A stretch of 64,000 nucleotides of DNA from Actinomadura montaniterrae (GTDB taxonomy: Bacteria; Actinomycetota; Actinomycetes; Streptosporangiales; Streptosporangiaceae). The stretch's first letter is position 1. The number at the start of each line of letters is the position of its first letter. The stretch lies in assembly GCF_008923365.1 (NCBI RefSeq), contig NZ_WBMR01000018.1:18754-82753 (forward strand), in the 5' to 3' direction. The notes under the pieces were generated by a model. The model did not search any database. It worked only from the letters and a program-made list of their open reading frames with translations, and was not told where the DNA came from. The position numbers and the translations under genes are program-made. Positions 8,189 to 17,530 of this stretch are shown in pieces.

Positions 8189-9172
8189 CTAGCGAGGTCC
8201 GAGACGGTCACGCACGATCCTGTCGATCTCGGCGTTGTGCCGTTTGGCGACCTCGATGAGCTCCCCGGTTCCTGGCACTCGCCAGCCGGTGTAGCCGTGG
8301 CCGGCCTTCTCTCCTTCGAGATAGTCGACATGGACGCCGGCGTCTCGCAGCCTCGCGGCGTAGAAGCGTGTTTCGTCGCGCAGCACCTCCCACTCACCGA
8401 CGGCGATGAGGGCCGGGCAGACGCCCCGCACCGATTCGGCCAGCACCGGGGAGGCGCGCCAATCCCAGCGCTGCTCAGGGTCGGCCAGGTACTGCTCGAT
8501 AACGTAGAGGTCGGAGTCGCGGGACAGCCCGTATCCGCTCGCGAACTCGAAATGGGACCGGTAGTCCTCGCGGGTGTCCAGCTGCGGGGACAGCAGCACC
8601 TGGAGCGCCAGGTCGGGCGAGCCTTCGTCCCTGGCCATCAGCGCCATGACCGCGGCGATGTTCGCGCCGGTGCAGCCGCCGCCGACGGCGATGCGGCCGC
8701 GGTCGACACCGAGGTCCTGGGCGTTGTCGTGCACCCATTGGACGGTGGCCCAGCAGTCCTCGATCGCGGCCGGGAACTTGTGCTCGGGAGGTACTCGAAA
8801 ATCCGGGTGCACCACCGTGCAGCCCCAATCGCGGACGTGGGCGCCGTTCATTCCGTCGACGTGCTCCAGTCCGTTCATGCTGATCCAGCCGCCGGCGTGA
8901 GTGTGCACGTACACGCCGCGGTCACCGCCGTTCGCCGGATGGTAGATCTTGGTGGGGATCGCCCCGGCGGGCCCCGGGACCTCCACGGTCTCCACCGTCA
9001 CGCCCTCGGGCAGCTTCTGGGCGGACAACATCGCGGCGTGGCTGCGGCGAACGGTCTCAACACCCATCTCGCGCAGGTCGCGACCGTTGCCGACGGCCTT
9101 GTAGACCGCGCTCAGGTCCTCATCGAGCTCGGCCATCCGGCGCCGGCGAAGCTCGTCATAGTCGGTCGGCAT
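8189..9172 (-). CDS. HSL-family (GDXG) esterase-like protein with Cys at the nucleophile
   Basis: 327 aa, the normal length for bacterial hormone-sensitive-lipase-type esterases. The oxyanion region reads HTHAGGW rather than HGGG, and the elbow after RIAVG reads GGCTG instead of GDSAG, so the expected Ser is Cys. The acidic residue region is GEWEVLRDE in place of the usual D-P-L, and the late His is in AGHGY. It therefore has a possible Cys/Glu/His site, or has lost hydrolase activity. It sits 9 bp downstream of the ABC ATPase gene, in the same unit as the flavoprotein. Confidence 0.8.
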   Translation of the reverse strand: MPTDYDELRRRRMAELDEDLSAVYKAVGNGRDLREMGVETVRRSHAAMLSAQKLPEGVTVETVEVPGPAGAIPTKIYHPANGGDRGVYVHTHAGGWISMNGLEHVDGMNGAHVRDWGCTVVHPDFRVPPEHKFPAAIEDCWATVQWVHDNAQDLGVDRGRIAVGGGCTGANIAAVMALMARDEGSPDLALQVLLSPQLDTREDYRSHFEFASGYGLSRDSDLYVIEQYLADPEQRWDWRASPVLAESVRGVCPALIAVGEWEVLRDETRFYAARLRDAGVHVDYLEGEKAGHGYTGWRVPGTGELIEVAKRHNAEIDRIVRDRLGPR

Positions 9173-9181
9173 GAGGTTCTC

Positions 9182-10156
9182 CTAGGATCGGCCGCTGGAC
9201 GTCAGCGGGAAATGACAGGCGACGGTGCCGTCGGGTCCGCTCTCCCCGAGCGGCTGATCAACAGCGCAGGAACCCCGATCGGAGCGGACGGCCGGCCCGA
9301 CCGGGCAGCGGGTGTGGAACCGGCACCCGGCCGGCGGGTGCAACGGATCGGGCACGTCCCCCTGCAACGGGCGCAGCGCGTCCTCCCGCTGATGTACCCG
9401 GGGAACCGCCCCGATGAGCACGCTCGTGTAAGGGTGCCGGGGCTCCGAGAAGAGGCGGCCCGCGTCGGCCTCCTCGACGATCTTGCCGAGGTTCATCACC
9501 GCGATGCGGTCGGAGAGATACCGCACCACGGCCAGGTTGTGCGAGATGAACAGGAAGGCGACGCCGGTCTCGCGCTGCAACTCCCGCAGGAGGTTGAGGA
9601 TGGCCGCCTGGACGGAGACGTCCAGCGCCGAGGTGATCTCATCGGCGATGATGAGGGACGGCTTCAGGGCGAGGGCCCGGGCGATCGCGATCCGCTGCCG
9701 CTGCCCGCCGGAGAACTGGAACGGGTACCGGTTCGCGTCCGAGGCCGACAGCCCGACCAGTTCCAGGAGCCGGCCGCTCTCCAGCCGGAGTTCCCGGTTC
9801 GACAGCGACAGGTGCTCGGCCATGGGCTCGACGATCGCCTTGCCGACCGGCATCCGCGGGTTCAGCGACGCGTACGGGTCCTGGAAGACCATCTGGATCT
9901 GCGAGCACAGATCCCTGCGTGCCTTCGCCGTGGCGTGGGTGATGTCCTTTCCGTTCAGCCGTACGGTGCCCGCGGTGACCGGCGCCAGGCCGAGGATCCC
10001 TCGCCCCAGGGTCGACTTCCCCGATCCTGACTCTCCGACCAGGCCGAGCGTCGTCCCCGCCTCGATGTGCAGGGATACACCGTCCACCGCATGCAGGGGC
10101 CGCTCGCCGCCGGGATAGGTCACCCGGAGCCCGTCCACCGTCAGGAGCCCGCTCAT
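9182..10156 (-). CDS. Peptide/nickel-type ABC transporter ATP-binding protein (DppF/OppF-like)
   Basis: 324 aa starting at ATG 10156, overlapping the upstream stop by ATGA. Walker A is GESGSGKST at about residues 41-49, then FQDPYASLNPRM, the signature FSGGQRQRIAIARAL, Walker B LIIADEITSALD and the switch His in FISHNLAVV. The C-terminal Cys-containing oligopeptide-transporter region (GCRFHTRCP) is present. It energises import together with the fused permease-ATPase and the DppB-like permease encoded upstream. The DEITSALD form departs slightly from the usual DEPTSALD. Confidence 0.9.
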   Translation of the reverse strand: MSGLLTVDGLRVTYPGGERPLHAVDGVSLHIEAGTTLGLVGESGSGKSTLGRGILGLAPVTAGTVRLNGKDITHATAKARRDLCSQIQMVFQDPYASLNPRMPVGKAIVEPMAEHLSLSNRELRLESGRLLELVGLSASDANRYPFQFSGGQRQRIAIARALALKPSLIIADEITSALDVSVQAAILNLLRELQRETGVAFLFISHNLAVVRYLSDRIAVMNLGKIVEEADAGRLFSEPRHPYTSVLIGAVPRVHQREDALRPLQGDVPDPLHPPAGCRFHTRCPVGPAVRSDRGSCAVDQPLGESGPDGTVACHFPLTSSGRS

Positions 10157-12078
10157 CCGACACGCTCCGCGATGGGCGCCGTGGTCCTGGCCCAGCAGGC
10201 GACCATGTGGCCGACCCCCGCCTCGGGTTCGAGTCCGGGCATCTCGGTGCGGCACCGCTCCATGGCCTCCGGGCAGCGCGGCGCGAAGGGGCAGCCTGCC
10301 GACGCGGAGTCGGACGGCCCGGCCTGCCCGCTGATCGTCGTGAGCGGGGACGCAGGATCGGTGTCCAGGTCGATGACCGCCCCGAGCAGGGCCCGGGTGT
10401 AGGGGTGCGACGGCGAGTCCAGCATCGCTCTGTCGAGAACCTCCACGATGCGTCCCAGGTACATCACCACGATCCGGTCGCAGATCTCGCCGACGACGGC
10501 CAGATCGTGCGAGATGAACAGCACGGCCGTGCCGCTCCTGTCGTTCACCTCCAGCAGGACGTCGAGGATCTGGCGCTGGATCGTCACGTCGAGCGCGGTC
10601 GTCGGCTCGTCAGCGATGATCAGTGCGGGGTCGCTCATCAGGGCCATGGCGATCATCGCGCGCTGGCGCATCCCTCCGGAAAGTTCGTGCGGGTACTGCC
10701 GCAGGCGTCGCTTGGGGGCACTGAGGCCGACGGTGGTGAGGCGCTCCTCGGCGCGGCCGAGCGCGCTCGCGCGATCGAGCCCGTCGTGCACGCGCACCCG
10801 TTCGGTCAACTGCCTGCCGATGCGGATCAGCGGATTGAGCGAGGACATCGGGTCCTGGAAGACCACCGAGAGGCGGTTGGCCAGTGCCGCGCGGCGTGCC
10901 CGCCGGCCGGCGGTCGCCAGGTCCACGCCTTGGAACTCCAGCGTCGCCGCCCGCATCCGGGCGGAGGGAGGCAGCAGCCCGGCGAGCGCCAGCGCGGTGA
11001 CGGACTTGCCGCTTCCCGACTCCCCCACGACCCCGAGAACCTCGCCTGCGCGGATGTCGAGGTCGACGCCGCGGACGGCGGCGACCGTCGAACGACCGTG
11101 CCCGAACTCCACCTGCAGCCCGCGGATCCGAGCGACCGCAGGCGCGTTGTCCATCGCCGCCTCAACGCTCTTCTCCGCCGTCGGGGCGTCGTCGTTCGCG
11201 GGCGTCCCGCGCGGGGTCCGCTCCTTGCGCCCGGCGGCGATCCGCAGCGCGGGGTTCAGGCTTCGCGCGATCGCCTCCCCCAGCAGGCTGAACATCACAC
11301 CGGCGAGCGTGATGGCCGCTCCGGGCGTGATCGCCGCGAGCGGTGAGGTGTAGAGCGCCTCCAAACCGGAGTGCAGGACGGCGCCCCAGTCGTAGTCCGG
11401 TGCCTGGACACCGACGCCGAGATAGCTGAGCGCCGCTACCGCCACCAGCGACAGGTTGGCGCCCACGCCGATCTGCAGGATCAGCGGCTCGGCGGTGTTG
11501 AGCAGCACGTAGCGGGTCAGGAGACGGCGGCGGCTGACGCCGATCACCTTGGCGGCCGCCATGTAGTCGAGTTCGGCGATCGAGGTCGCGAGAGTCTGCG
11601 CGGCGCGTGCGAACAGCGGCGAGATGCCGATGCCGACGCCGAGCACCATGCCCAGGTTCCCCGGCCCCGTGACCGCGATCAAGAACAGGGCCACCAGGAT
11701 GCCCGGGACGGCCAAGGCCAGCCCCACGCCGCGCGCCGTCCACCGCCTCACCCTGGGTCCGGCGAGACCGGCGAGGACCCCGGCGGGCACACCGATCACG
11801 GTGGCGACGCAGGTGGCGGCGATGGCCAGCAGCAGGCTCAGGCGGGTGGCGGCCAGGGTGCGGGCCAGCACGTCGCGGCCCAGCGAGTCCGTGCCGAGCA
11901 GCGCCCTTGCCGACGGCCCCTGGTAGGCCAGGTCGGGACGGACCTTCACGGCGGCGTCGCCCCACACGCCGGGGCCGATGACACCGATGACGACGAACGC
12001 GGCCACCAGGAGCAACGCCAGCGGCGCGGTCGGGGAGGACAGCACGGCGGCCGGCAGCCCCCGCAGGCGTCTACGCAT
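10153..12078 (-). CDS. Fused DppC-like permease and DppD-like ATPase of a peptide-type ABC importer
   Basis: 641 aa. Residues 1 to about 285 are a membrane domain with the early LGTDSLGRDVLAR motif and the loop region (AAKVIGVSRRRLL) of DppC/OppC permeases. After a polar linker, residues about 305-641 form an ATPase with Walker A GESGSGKS, LSGGMRQRAMIAMAL, DEPTTALD and a terminal GCPFAPRCP. Such permease-ATPase fusions occur in Actinobacteria. The reading frame runs through both parts without a stop. It lies 3 bp after the DppB-like gene and overlaps the DppF-like gene. Confidence 0.88.
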   Translation of the reverse strand: MRRRLRGLPAAVLSSPTAPLALLLVAAFVVIGVIGPGVWGDAAVKVRPDLAYQGPSARALLGTDSLGRDVLARTLAATRLSLLLAIAATCVATVIGVPAGVLAGLAGPRVRRWTARGVGLALAVPGILVALFLIAVTGPGNLGMVLGVGIGISPLFARAAQTLATSIAELDYMAAAKVIGVSRRRLLTRYVLLNTAEPLILQIGVGANLSLVAVAALSYLGVGVQAPDYDWGAVLHSGLEALYTSPLAAITPGAAITLAGVMFSLLGEAIARSLNPALRIAAGRKERTPRGTPANDDAPTAEKSVEAAMDNAPAVARIRGLQVEFGHGRSTVAAVRGVDLDIRAGEVLGVVGESGSGKSVTALALAGLLPPSARMRAATLEFQGVDLATAGRRARRAALANRLSVVFQDPMSSLNPLIRIGRQLTERVRVHDGLDRASALGRAEERLTTVGLSAPKRRLRQYPHELSGGMRQRAMIAMALMSDPALIIADEPTTALDVTIQRQILDVLLEVNDRSGTAVLFISHDLAVVGEICDRIVVMYLGRIVEVLDRAMLDSPSHPYTRALLGAVIDLDTDPASPLTTISGQAGPSDSASAGCPFAPRCPEAMERCRTEMPGLEPEAGVGHMVACWARTTAPIAERVG

Positions 12079-12081
12079 TGT

Positions 12082-13095
12082 CTAGTACTCCTTCAGCGCC
12101 GTCATGCGCGGGTTGAGCGCTACCAGCACCACGTCGACGAGCGCGTTGACCAGCAGGATGATGAGGCCGAGCACGAGGATGCAGGCCTGGACCACCGGAT
12201 AGTCGTGCCCAGTGATCGCGGGGACGATGGCGGTGCCGATGCCCGGCCAGGCGAAGATGTTCTCGATGACCACGCTGCCGCCCACCAGGCCGCCCAGCGC
12301 CAGCCCCGCCACTGTCAGCGACTGCGCGAGCACGTTGGGAGCCACGTGCCGGACGAACAGCCGCACCGTGGGCAGCTGGTTCGCCTTGGCGGTCCGGATG
12401 TAGTCCTGTTCCAGCACTTTCACGGTCTCGATCCGCACCACGCGGGCCAGGAAGAAGGCCGGGGGCAGGGCGAGCGCCAGCGCGGGCAGCACCATCGACT
12501 GCGGTCCTTGCCTTCCCGAGGCCGGGAACCAGTGCGTCCCCAGCGCGAAGACCACGACGAGCAGGGTGCCGGTGAGGAAGTCCGGGACGGCGGTGACGGT
12601 CCCCGAGACCAGGTTGAAGCCGAGTTCGGTACGCCGCCTTCGCCCGCCCGCGGTGAGCCACCCGAAGCACATCCCGAGCAGCAGCGAGATGACGAGCACC
12701 AGCGCCATCGCGGCGACCGCCAGCTGCACCGTGGCCGTCAGCCGGTTGCGGATGAGCTGGTCCACCGGTTCACCGGTCTGGATCGAGGTGCCGAACTTGA
12801 AATGCGCCAGGTCGCGGACGTAGTACCAGAACTGGACCCACAGGGGCCGGTCGAGATGGAGCTGTGCGCGCCGGGCCGCGACCACCTCCGGTGAGACGTT
12901 GAGGCCGAGGCTGGCCCGGACCGGGTCGCCCGGCACCAGATGGATCATCAGGAAGGTGATGACCAGGAGGAAGACCAGCCCGCCGGCGATCGTCGCGAGT
13001 CGTCGCAGGACGAACGCGCGCCAGCGGCCGGACCGTGCCGCGGCCGGGGCATCGGCCTCCGTCCCGGCCGCGGTGTCGATCGTGGTGCTGGTCAT
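12082..13095 (-). CDS. ABC transporter permease (DppB/OppB-like)
   Basis: 337 aa, starting at ATG 13095, which overlaps the binding-protein stop by ATGA. After a short polar N-terminus there is a first membrane helix ending MIHLVPGDPVRASLG, the signature of DppB-type subunits, followed by further helices, the loop region ARVVRIETVKVLEQDYIRTA and ENIFAWPGIG near the C-terminus. It forms the channel with the fused permease domain of the next gene. The substrate class (peptide, nickel, or a small organic acid) cannot be read from the sequence. Confidence 0.9.
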   Translation of the reverse strand: MTSTTIDTAAGTEADAPAAARSGRWRAFVLRRLATIAGGLVFLLVITFLMIHLVPGDPVRASLGLNVSPEVVAARRAQLHLDRPLWVQFWYYVRDLAHFKFGTSIQTGEPVDQLIRNRLTATVQLAVAAMALVLVISLLLGMCFGWLTAGGRRRRTELGFNLVSGTVTAVPDFLTGTLLVVVFALGTHWFPASGRQGPQSMVLPALALALPPAFFLARVVRIETVKVLEQDYIRTAKANQLPTVRLFVRHVAPNVLAQSLTVAGLALGGLVGGSVVIENIFAWPGIGTAIVPAITGHDYPVVQACILVLGLIILLVNALVDVVLVALNPRMTALKEY

Positions 13096-14672
13096 TTCTT
13101 GAACCCGAGCCCGTCGGGGTAGACGGCCGAGAGCAGGTAGGGCGAGAACTGCACGTCGTGGCCGAACCACGTGACGTTCACCGCGCCCCAGGGGATGATG
13201 TCCGCCTGCTCGTAGAGGGCCTGCTCCGCCGCGGACCAGTCGTCGCACGCGCTGGTCGTGATCTGCGCGGAGGCCTTGTCGGCTCGCTTGAGGAACTCGG
13301 CGTTGTGGACCGAGCCGTTGTTGCGGCCCTGGGGCGGGGCCTGGGAACCGAACGTCGCCAGCAGCTGGCTGGGCGAGTTGTTGAATCCGCCCGCCACGTA
13401 GACGTCCCAGTCGCTCTTGGGCGTGGACACGATCCGCACGGTGTCGGCGCCGGGCTTGACCACCGGCTTCACCGCGACGCCCAGCTTGCCCCAGCTGGAG
13501 ATGAGGAAGTCGGCGATGTTCGGCCCGAACAGGCTGGGGATCAGCACCGTGATGGAGACCTGCTTCCCGTCCTTCATCAGCTTCCCGCCGGAGGAGGTGT
13601 AGCCACCCGCCTCCGCGTAGCGCCGCGCGGCGTTCAGGTCGTAGGCGGGCATCGCGGTGCCGACCTTGTCGGGCTGGTAGCACAGCCCGCGCGGAAGGAC
13701 GAGGGTCTTGGGGACGGTGGCACCCGGACCGATCACGCTGGTCGCCAGGCTCGCCCTGTCCAGCCCGGCGAACAGCGCCCTGCGCAGATTGACGTCGGAG
13801 GTCACGCGCCCCGAGCCCTCGTTCAGGTACATGGTGTAGTTGTCGACCTGCGAGGTCTTCTTCTGCGTGGCGTTCGGGCTGTTCTTCAGGCGTGTCGCCG
13901 TCTGGCCCTGCGCGTCGGTGAGGTCGAGGCCACCGGTCTCGAAGGAGTTCACCGCGGTGGCGTCGTCGGCGATCACGTGCAGGACGAGCTTGGCGGGGGG
14001 CTTCACCGATCCGCCGGCGGCGGCGCCCGGCCCCCAGGTGTAGCCGGCGCGGCGCTCGAGGGTGTAGTGGTCGCCGGGGACGCTCTGCGCGAGCCGGTAG
14101 GGTCCGGTGCCGTCGGTGGTCTTGGCCAGCGACGAGGGATCGTCCAGCCCCTTGCGGCAGATGATGAACATCTGGCTCATGCCCTGCAGCAGGTCGCCGT
14201 AGGGCTGGCTCACCTTCACGCTCACGGTGCTCGCCGCCTCATCGGCGGCCACCGTGAAGTCCTTGACGTTCCCGAAGACGTTCATGCGCGAGGTCACGGT
14301 CGGCGACTTCAGCCGCTTGATGCTGTCGGCGACGTCCTTAACGGTGAGCTTGGATCCGTCCGAGCACGTGACGTCCTTGCGGATCGTCATCTCGATGCTC
14401 GTGGTCGCCACCTTCCACGACGAGGCCACCGACGGAACGATCTTCCCCTCCCGCAGCGCCACCGGGGTGTCGTAGAGGTAGTTCGCCACCCCCAGGCTGC
14501 CGACGTTGCTCGCCGACTGCGGGTCCAGGGTCGTCGGGTCGGCGATGAGCCTGACGTCCATGGTCCGGTCGCCGCCCGATCCCGAGGACGACCCCCCTCC
14601 GCAGGCCGCCGCACCGAGCGTCACCACGGCCGTCAACGCGGCCGCGCCTGCGCCGCGGGTTCTGAGTCTCAT
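13092..14672 (-). CDS. ABC transporter substrate-binding lipoprotein (SBP family 5)
   Basis: 526 aa from ATG 14672. A basic start and hydrophobic stretch end in AAAC with the lipid-anchored Cys at residue 24, followed by a Gly/Ser linker. The body shows features of extracellular solute-binding protein family 5: ADPTTLDPQSASN near the mature N-terminus, the central GTGPYRLAQSVPGDHYTLERR and the LRRALFAGLDR segment. Family 5 proteins bind peptides, nickel or opine- and plant-derived small molecules. First gene of the transporter operon; a GTCAA-type operator lies about 175 bp upstream, suggesting control by one of the paralogous TetR proteins. Confidence 0.9.
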   Translation of the reverse strand: MRLRTRGAGAAALTAVVTLGAAACGGGSSSGSGGDRTMDVRLIADPTTLDPQSASNVGSLGVANYLYDTPVALREGKIVPSVASSWKVATTSIEMTIRKDVTCSDGSKLTVKDVADSIKRLKSPTVTSRMNVFGNVKDFTVAADEAASTVSVKVSQPYGDLLQGMSQMFIICRKGLDDPSSLAKTTDGTGPYRLAQSVPGDHYTLERRAGYTWGPGAAAGGSVKPPAKLVLHVIADDATAVNSFETGGLDLTDAQGQTATRLKNSPNATQKKTSQVDNYTMYLNEGSGRVTSDVNLRRALFAGLDRASLATSVIGPGATVPKTLVLPRGLCYQPDKVGTAMPAYDLNAARRYAEAGGYTSSGGKLMKDGKQVSITVLIPSLFGPNIADFLISSWGKLGVAVKPVVKPGADTVRIVSTPKSDWDVYVAGGFNNSPSQLLATFGSQAPPQGRNNGSVHNAEFLKRADKASAQITTSACDDWSAAEQALYEQADIIPWGAVNVTWFGHDVQFSPYLLSAVYPDGLGFKK

Positions 14673-14846
14673 CCCAGTCGCTCCCAGGTCTTTCGATGCC
14701 AAGGCGGCGGGCACCGCCAGGTGGCATCGGGCTGTCGCTTGTCTCACGCCGGACGCACATCCGCCACACCGGGCGGTCGACCCACGGGTCCGGCGAACCC
14801 TGTGAGCCACCTCACGCGAACGAAGCTAAACTCGCCTAACGGACAT

Positions 14847-14872
14847 GTCAAGAGTTTGACGACTACGTCAAA
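14847..14872. promoter_or_regulatory. Candidate TetR operator, two overlapping TGAC/GTCA palindromes
   Basis: GTCAA 14847-14851, 4-bp spacer, TTGAC 14856-14860 repeats the arrangement at 3419-3432. Overlapping it, TTTGACG (14855-14861) and CGTCAAA (14866-14872) form a perfect 7-bp inverted repeat with a 4-bp spacer. The region is AT-rich and lies upstream of the transporter operon and downstream of the TetR gene that ends at 14986. Confidence 0.6.
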
Positions 14873-14985
14873 GACGAAAGCTTCGTGCCCTGATCGGCGT
14901 TTCCCCGAGCGGTTCGTGTGACAGGGGCCCATCCGGACGCGCGGCGGCGATCACCAGCCGCGCACGCCGGGCTGCAGGCAGAGGA

Positions 14986-15723
14986 TCAGGCGAAGTCCGG
15001 GCCGGAGCTTTCGGCGCGGGGGTCCAGCAGCCGCTCGAGCACGTCGACGTCTCGGCGGATGAGCTTGATCAGCCCTTGTGGCCCCCGGTCGGCGGAGGGC
15101 GTACCGGGCTCGGCGAGAACGGCGGCCAACGCCATCTCGGTGACCTGATCGGCGATCCGGCCCTCGTCGCGTTCGCCCCCCGGGCGGTACCACCAGGCCA
15201 CCCAGTTGCACATACCGATGATCGTGAACGCGGCGACCCGCTCATCCAGAGGGTGGAACACGCCCTCGGTGATCCCGTCCGCGAGCACCTCGCTCAGGCC
15301 GCGCACCACCATCCGCTTCGCGGCGAGATGCTTGGCCGCCAGACCGGCGGGAAGCTCGCTCTCACAGCGGTCGAGCAGGCGGAAACGCTCTGGTTCCCTG
15401 GCCCTGCGCAGCGCCATGCCATGGACGAGCCGCCGCAGGCGTTCCGCGGCCGGCTCGGTGCTGCTCTCGATCTCCCGCGCGGCCTGGGCCCCGGTTTCGG
15501 TGATCTCCTCCACCAGGCGGTTGAGCAGGTCGTCCTTGGTCTTGACGTAGTAGTAGAGCTTCGGCCTGCTCGTCCCCATCGAATCCGCGATGTCCTGGAG
15601 GCTCGTCGAGGCGAAGCCCTTGTCGGCGAACAACTTCAGCGCATGCTCGTAGATCTGCTGCTCGACCAGGTCCCGGCGTGTCCTCGCCTTCGCCGGCGAA
15701 CGTCCGCCCCGCTGTTCCACCAC
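14986..15723 (-). CDS. TetR-family transcriptional regulator (paralogue of 3506-4276)
   Basis: 245 aa from GTG 15723 with GAAAGGCGG upstream; an ATG at 15774 in frame is possible but has no clear ribosome site. The HTH reads KGFASTSLQDIADSMG then YYYVKTKDDLLNRLVEE. The ligand domain contains IGMCNWVAWWYRPGG, matching the other TetR protein. It is transcribed toward the ABC transporter operon and separated from it by the operator at 14847-14872. Likely a repressor for aromatic acid catabolism or uptake; effector unknown. Confidence 0.85.
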   Translation of the reverse strand: MVEQRGGRSPAKARTRRDLVEQQIYEHALKLFADKGFASTSLQDIADSMGTSRPKLYYYVKTKDDLLNRLVEEITETGAQAAREIESSTEPAAERLRRLVHGMALRRAREPERFRLLDRCESELPAGLAAKHLAAKRMVVRGLSEVLADGITEGVFHPLDERVAAFTIIGMCNWVAWWYRPGGERDEGRIADQVTEMALAAVLAEPGTPSADRGPQGLIKLIRRDVDVLERLLDPRAESSGPDFA

Positions 15724-15949
15724 GCCGACCGCCTTTCGGGATGCCCGAGACGGTACCGACAGTAGCCAGTTCACTCGACCCCGCCCCGGCGGCGCCGGCG
15801 TCCCGGTACCGCGTTCGGAGTCTGATCCCAGCAGTTGAGCACAGCACGATGGATCTGTTCATCCCACGCCGATCCGGTGCCCTGACGGCCCCCGAGCCCG
15901 CCAGGGCACCGATCGGATCTTCAGACGCCCGGCTCCCGCCGATGCCCGG

Positions 15950-17275
15950 TCAGCGGTCCTCGAACCAGAGGCGCGTCACGAAGGGGGACTTCTTGGTGTG
16001 GAGCGTGTTCATGCCTCTCGTGTCGCCCTTGAGATAGCGGTTGAAGAAGGCGGTGGAGTACGCCTTGTAGATGTCAGCCTTCTGAGCGAAGTCGCGATGG
16101 TCGTCGGCCGGGAAGATTCCCTTGAGCGCCGGGGGAAGCGCCTCGATCATGTCGGTGACGACGAAATGGTCGGTGTCCTTGACCTCCACGAAGTATTTCG
16201 GGCCGACCGCGTGGTTGTAGGTCGTGTACTGCGTCCCGAACGACGCCTCGAACTTCGGATCGTCGCCGTTGATGAACATGAGGGGTGTACGGATCTGTGC
16301 GGCGCTCCGCGCGATCTGCGAGTCCTTGATGAAGCAGGGCGCGGCGAGCGGAACGACCGCCTTGATCCGGGGATCCTGCAGGGCGAAGGGGCCTTTCATG
16401 GCCTTGACCTCCGACATCGCGCACGGGTTCACGTCGGTGATGACCGAGTGCTCCACGTCGCTCTCCTTGGCCGTGAGCGGGTAGTCGCAGTAGATCGGCA
16501 TTCCCCCCTTGAGAAGGGTGTAGGCGGCGCCGAGCGAGTGTCCCGTCATGCCGATGTCGTTCGTGTTGATCATTCGGTGGAACGGTGACTTCGGGTCGGC
16601 GTTTCGCCGCACGGCCTGGTCGATGGTGAAGCTGATCTCCGCCGGGCGGTAGGTCATGCCGAACTGGGTTTTCTTGAACCAGTCGCTGAACAGGTTGAAG
16701 ACCGAGTCGCTGGAATTGTTCGCGACCAGCGCTTGGAGCGCCCGCGCGACCGACCTGACGGTATAGAGGCCGGTTCCCATGCCGGGCAGAGCGGTCAGTG
16801 CATCGAGGTGGTCGATGCTGATGACGACATAGCCTTGGCTGGCCAGGTTCTGCGTGTAGAAGTAGTAGCCGTCGCCGGGGGCGCCGAGTCCCGGCGAGAA
16901 GAGGATGAGAGGGTATGGGCCGCCCGAGCGGTCGAGCGGAGCGTCCTTGACGGCGGTGCCGACCACGTGCTCCGGGGTCTCGTAGGGCTTCGCGCCCACC
17001 GCGGGATTGGCCGGATACCAGGTCGTCAACTGCAACTGGCGGTCCTGGAAGCGGTACGACTGGACGTTCACCCCTACCTTGTGGGGCCCGTCGGGCGGTG
17101 CGGTGGCGAAGGTGTGGTCGACCGCATCAAGGAACTTGCCTACCGGCGTAAGACTTTGTGCCGCATCAGCGGCGGTGGGCGTTCCTGCAGTGATGCCCGC
17201 CCACAACAGCGAGGTGATCACTAAGACGAGACTTACCGGTCTGATCTGCTTCTTTAGGGCGCCTGAGCCCGTCAT
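15950..17275 (-). CDS. Exported alpha/beta hydrolase, PAF-acetylhydrolase / polyester-hydrolase-like
   Basis: 441 aa from ATG 17275. A basic start, a hydrophobic helix and an Ala-rich cleavage region ending TAADAA indicate a Sec signal peptide of about 40 residues. The mature part has LILFSPGLGAPGDGYYFYTQ (oxyanion region) and the elbow MTGHSLGAAYTL; a late KDTDHFVVTD provides the His. This resembles plasma PAF-acetylhydrolase-like and polyester-hydrolase-like secreted esterases. It stands alone between the TetR gene and the alpha/beta hydrolase gene at 17531. It probably acts on an extracellular ester. Confidence 0.75.
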   Translation of the reverse strand: MTGSGALKKQIRPVSLVLVITSLLWAGITAGTPTAADAAQSLTPVGKFLDAVDHTFATAPPDGPHKVGVNVQSYRFQDRQLQLTTWYPANPAVGAKPYETPEHVVGTAVKDAPLDRSGGPYPLILFSPGLGAPGDGYYFYTQNLASQGYVVISIDHLDALTALPGMGTGLYTVRSVARALQALVANNSSDSVFNLFSDWFKKTQFGMTYRPAEISFTIDQAVRRNADPKSPFHRMINTNDIGMTGHSLGAAYTLLKGGMPIYCDYPLTAKESDVEHSVITDVNPCAMSEVKAMKGPFALQDPRIKAVVPLAAPCFIKDSQIARSAAQIRTPLMFINGDDPKFEASFGTQYTTYNHAVGPKYFVEVKDTDHFVVTDMIEALPPALKGIFPADDHRDFAQKADIYKAYSTAFFNRYLKGDTRGMNTLHTKKSPFVTRLWFEDR

Positions 17276-17530
17276 TGGAGGTCCTTTGGAAGCTGGGGAG
17301 CAGTTCGCGGCCACAGCGGAGCGCGACTGCATGGAAAAGGTGCCCGGCAGCACGGGCGGAGATATCGAAGAGTGCGCAGGCGGGCACGGGCTCCGGTTCG
17401 CGTGGTCACTACGCGGCGCGGTGCCGGGACGGACGCACCTCAAGGGGTGTGACGACGTTCGTCCAGGGAAATGCCTGTTTGGAGGCGAGCAGTTCACGGC
17501 CGCCATGTCAACGGTCGTGAGCTGCGTTGA

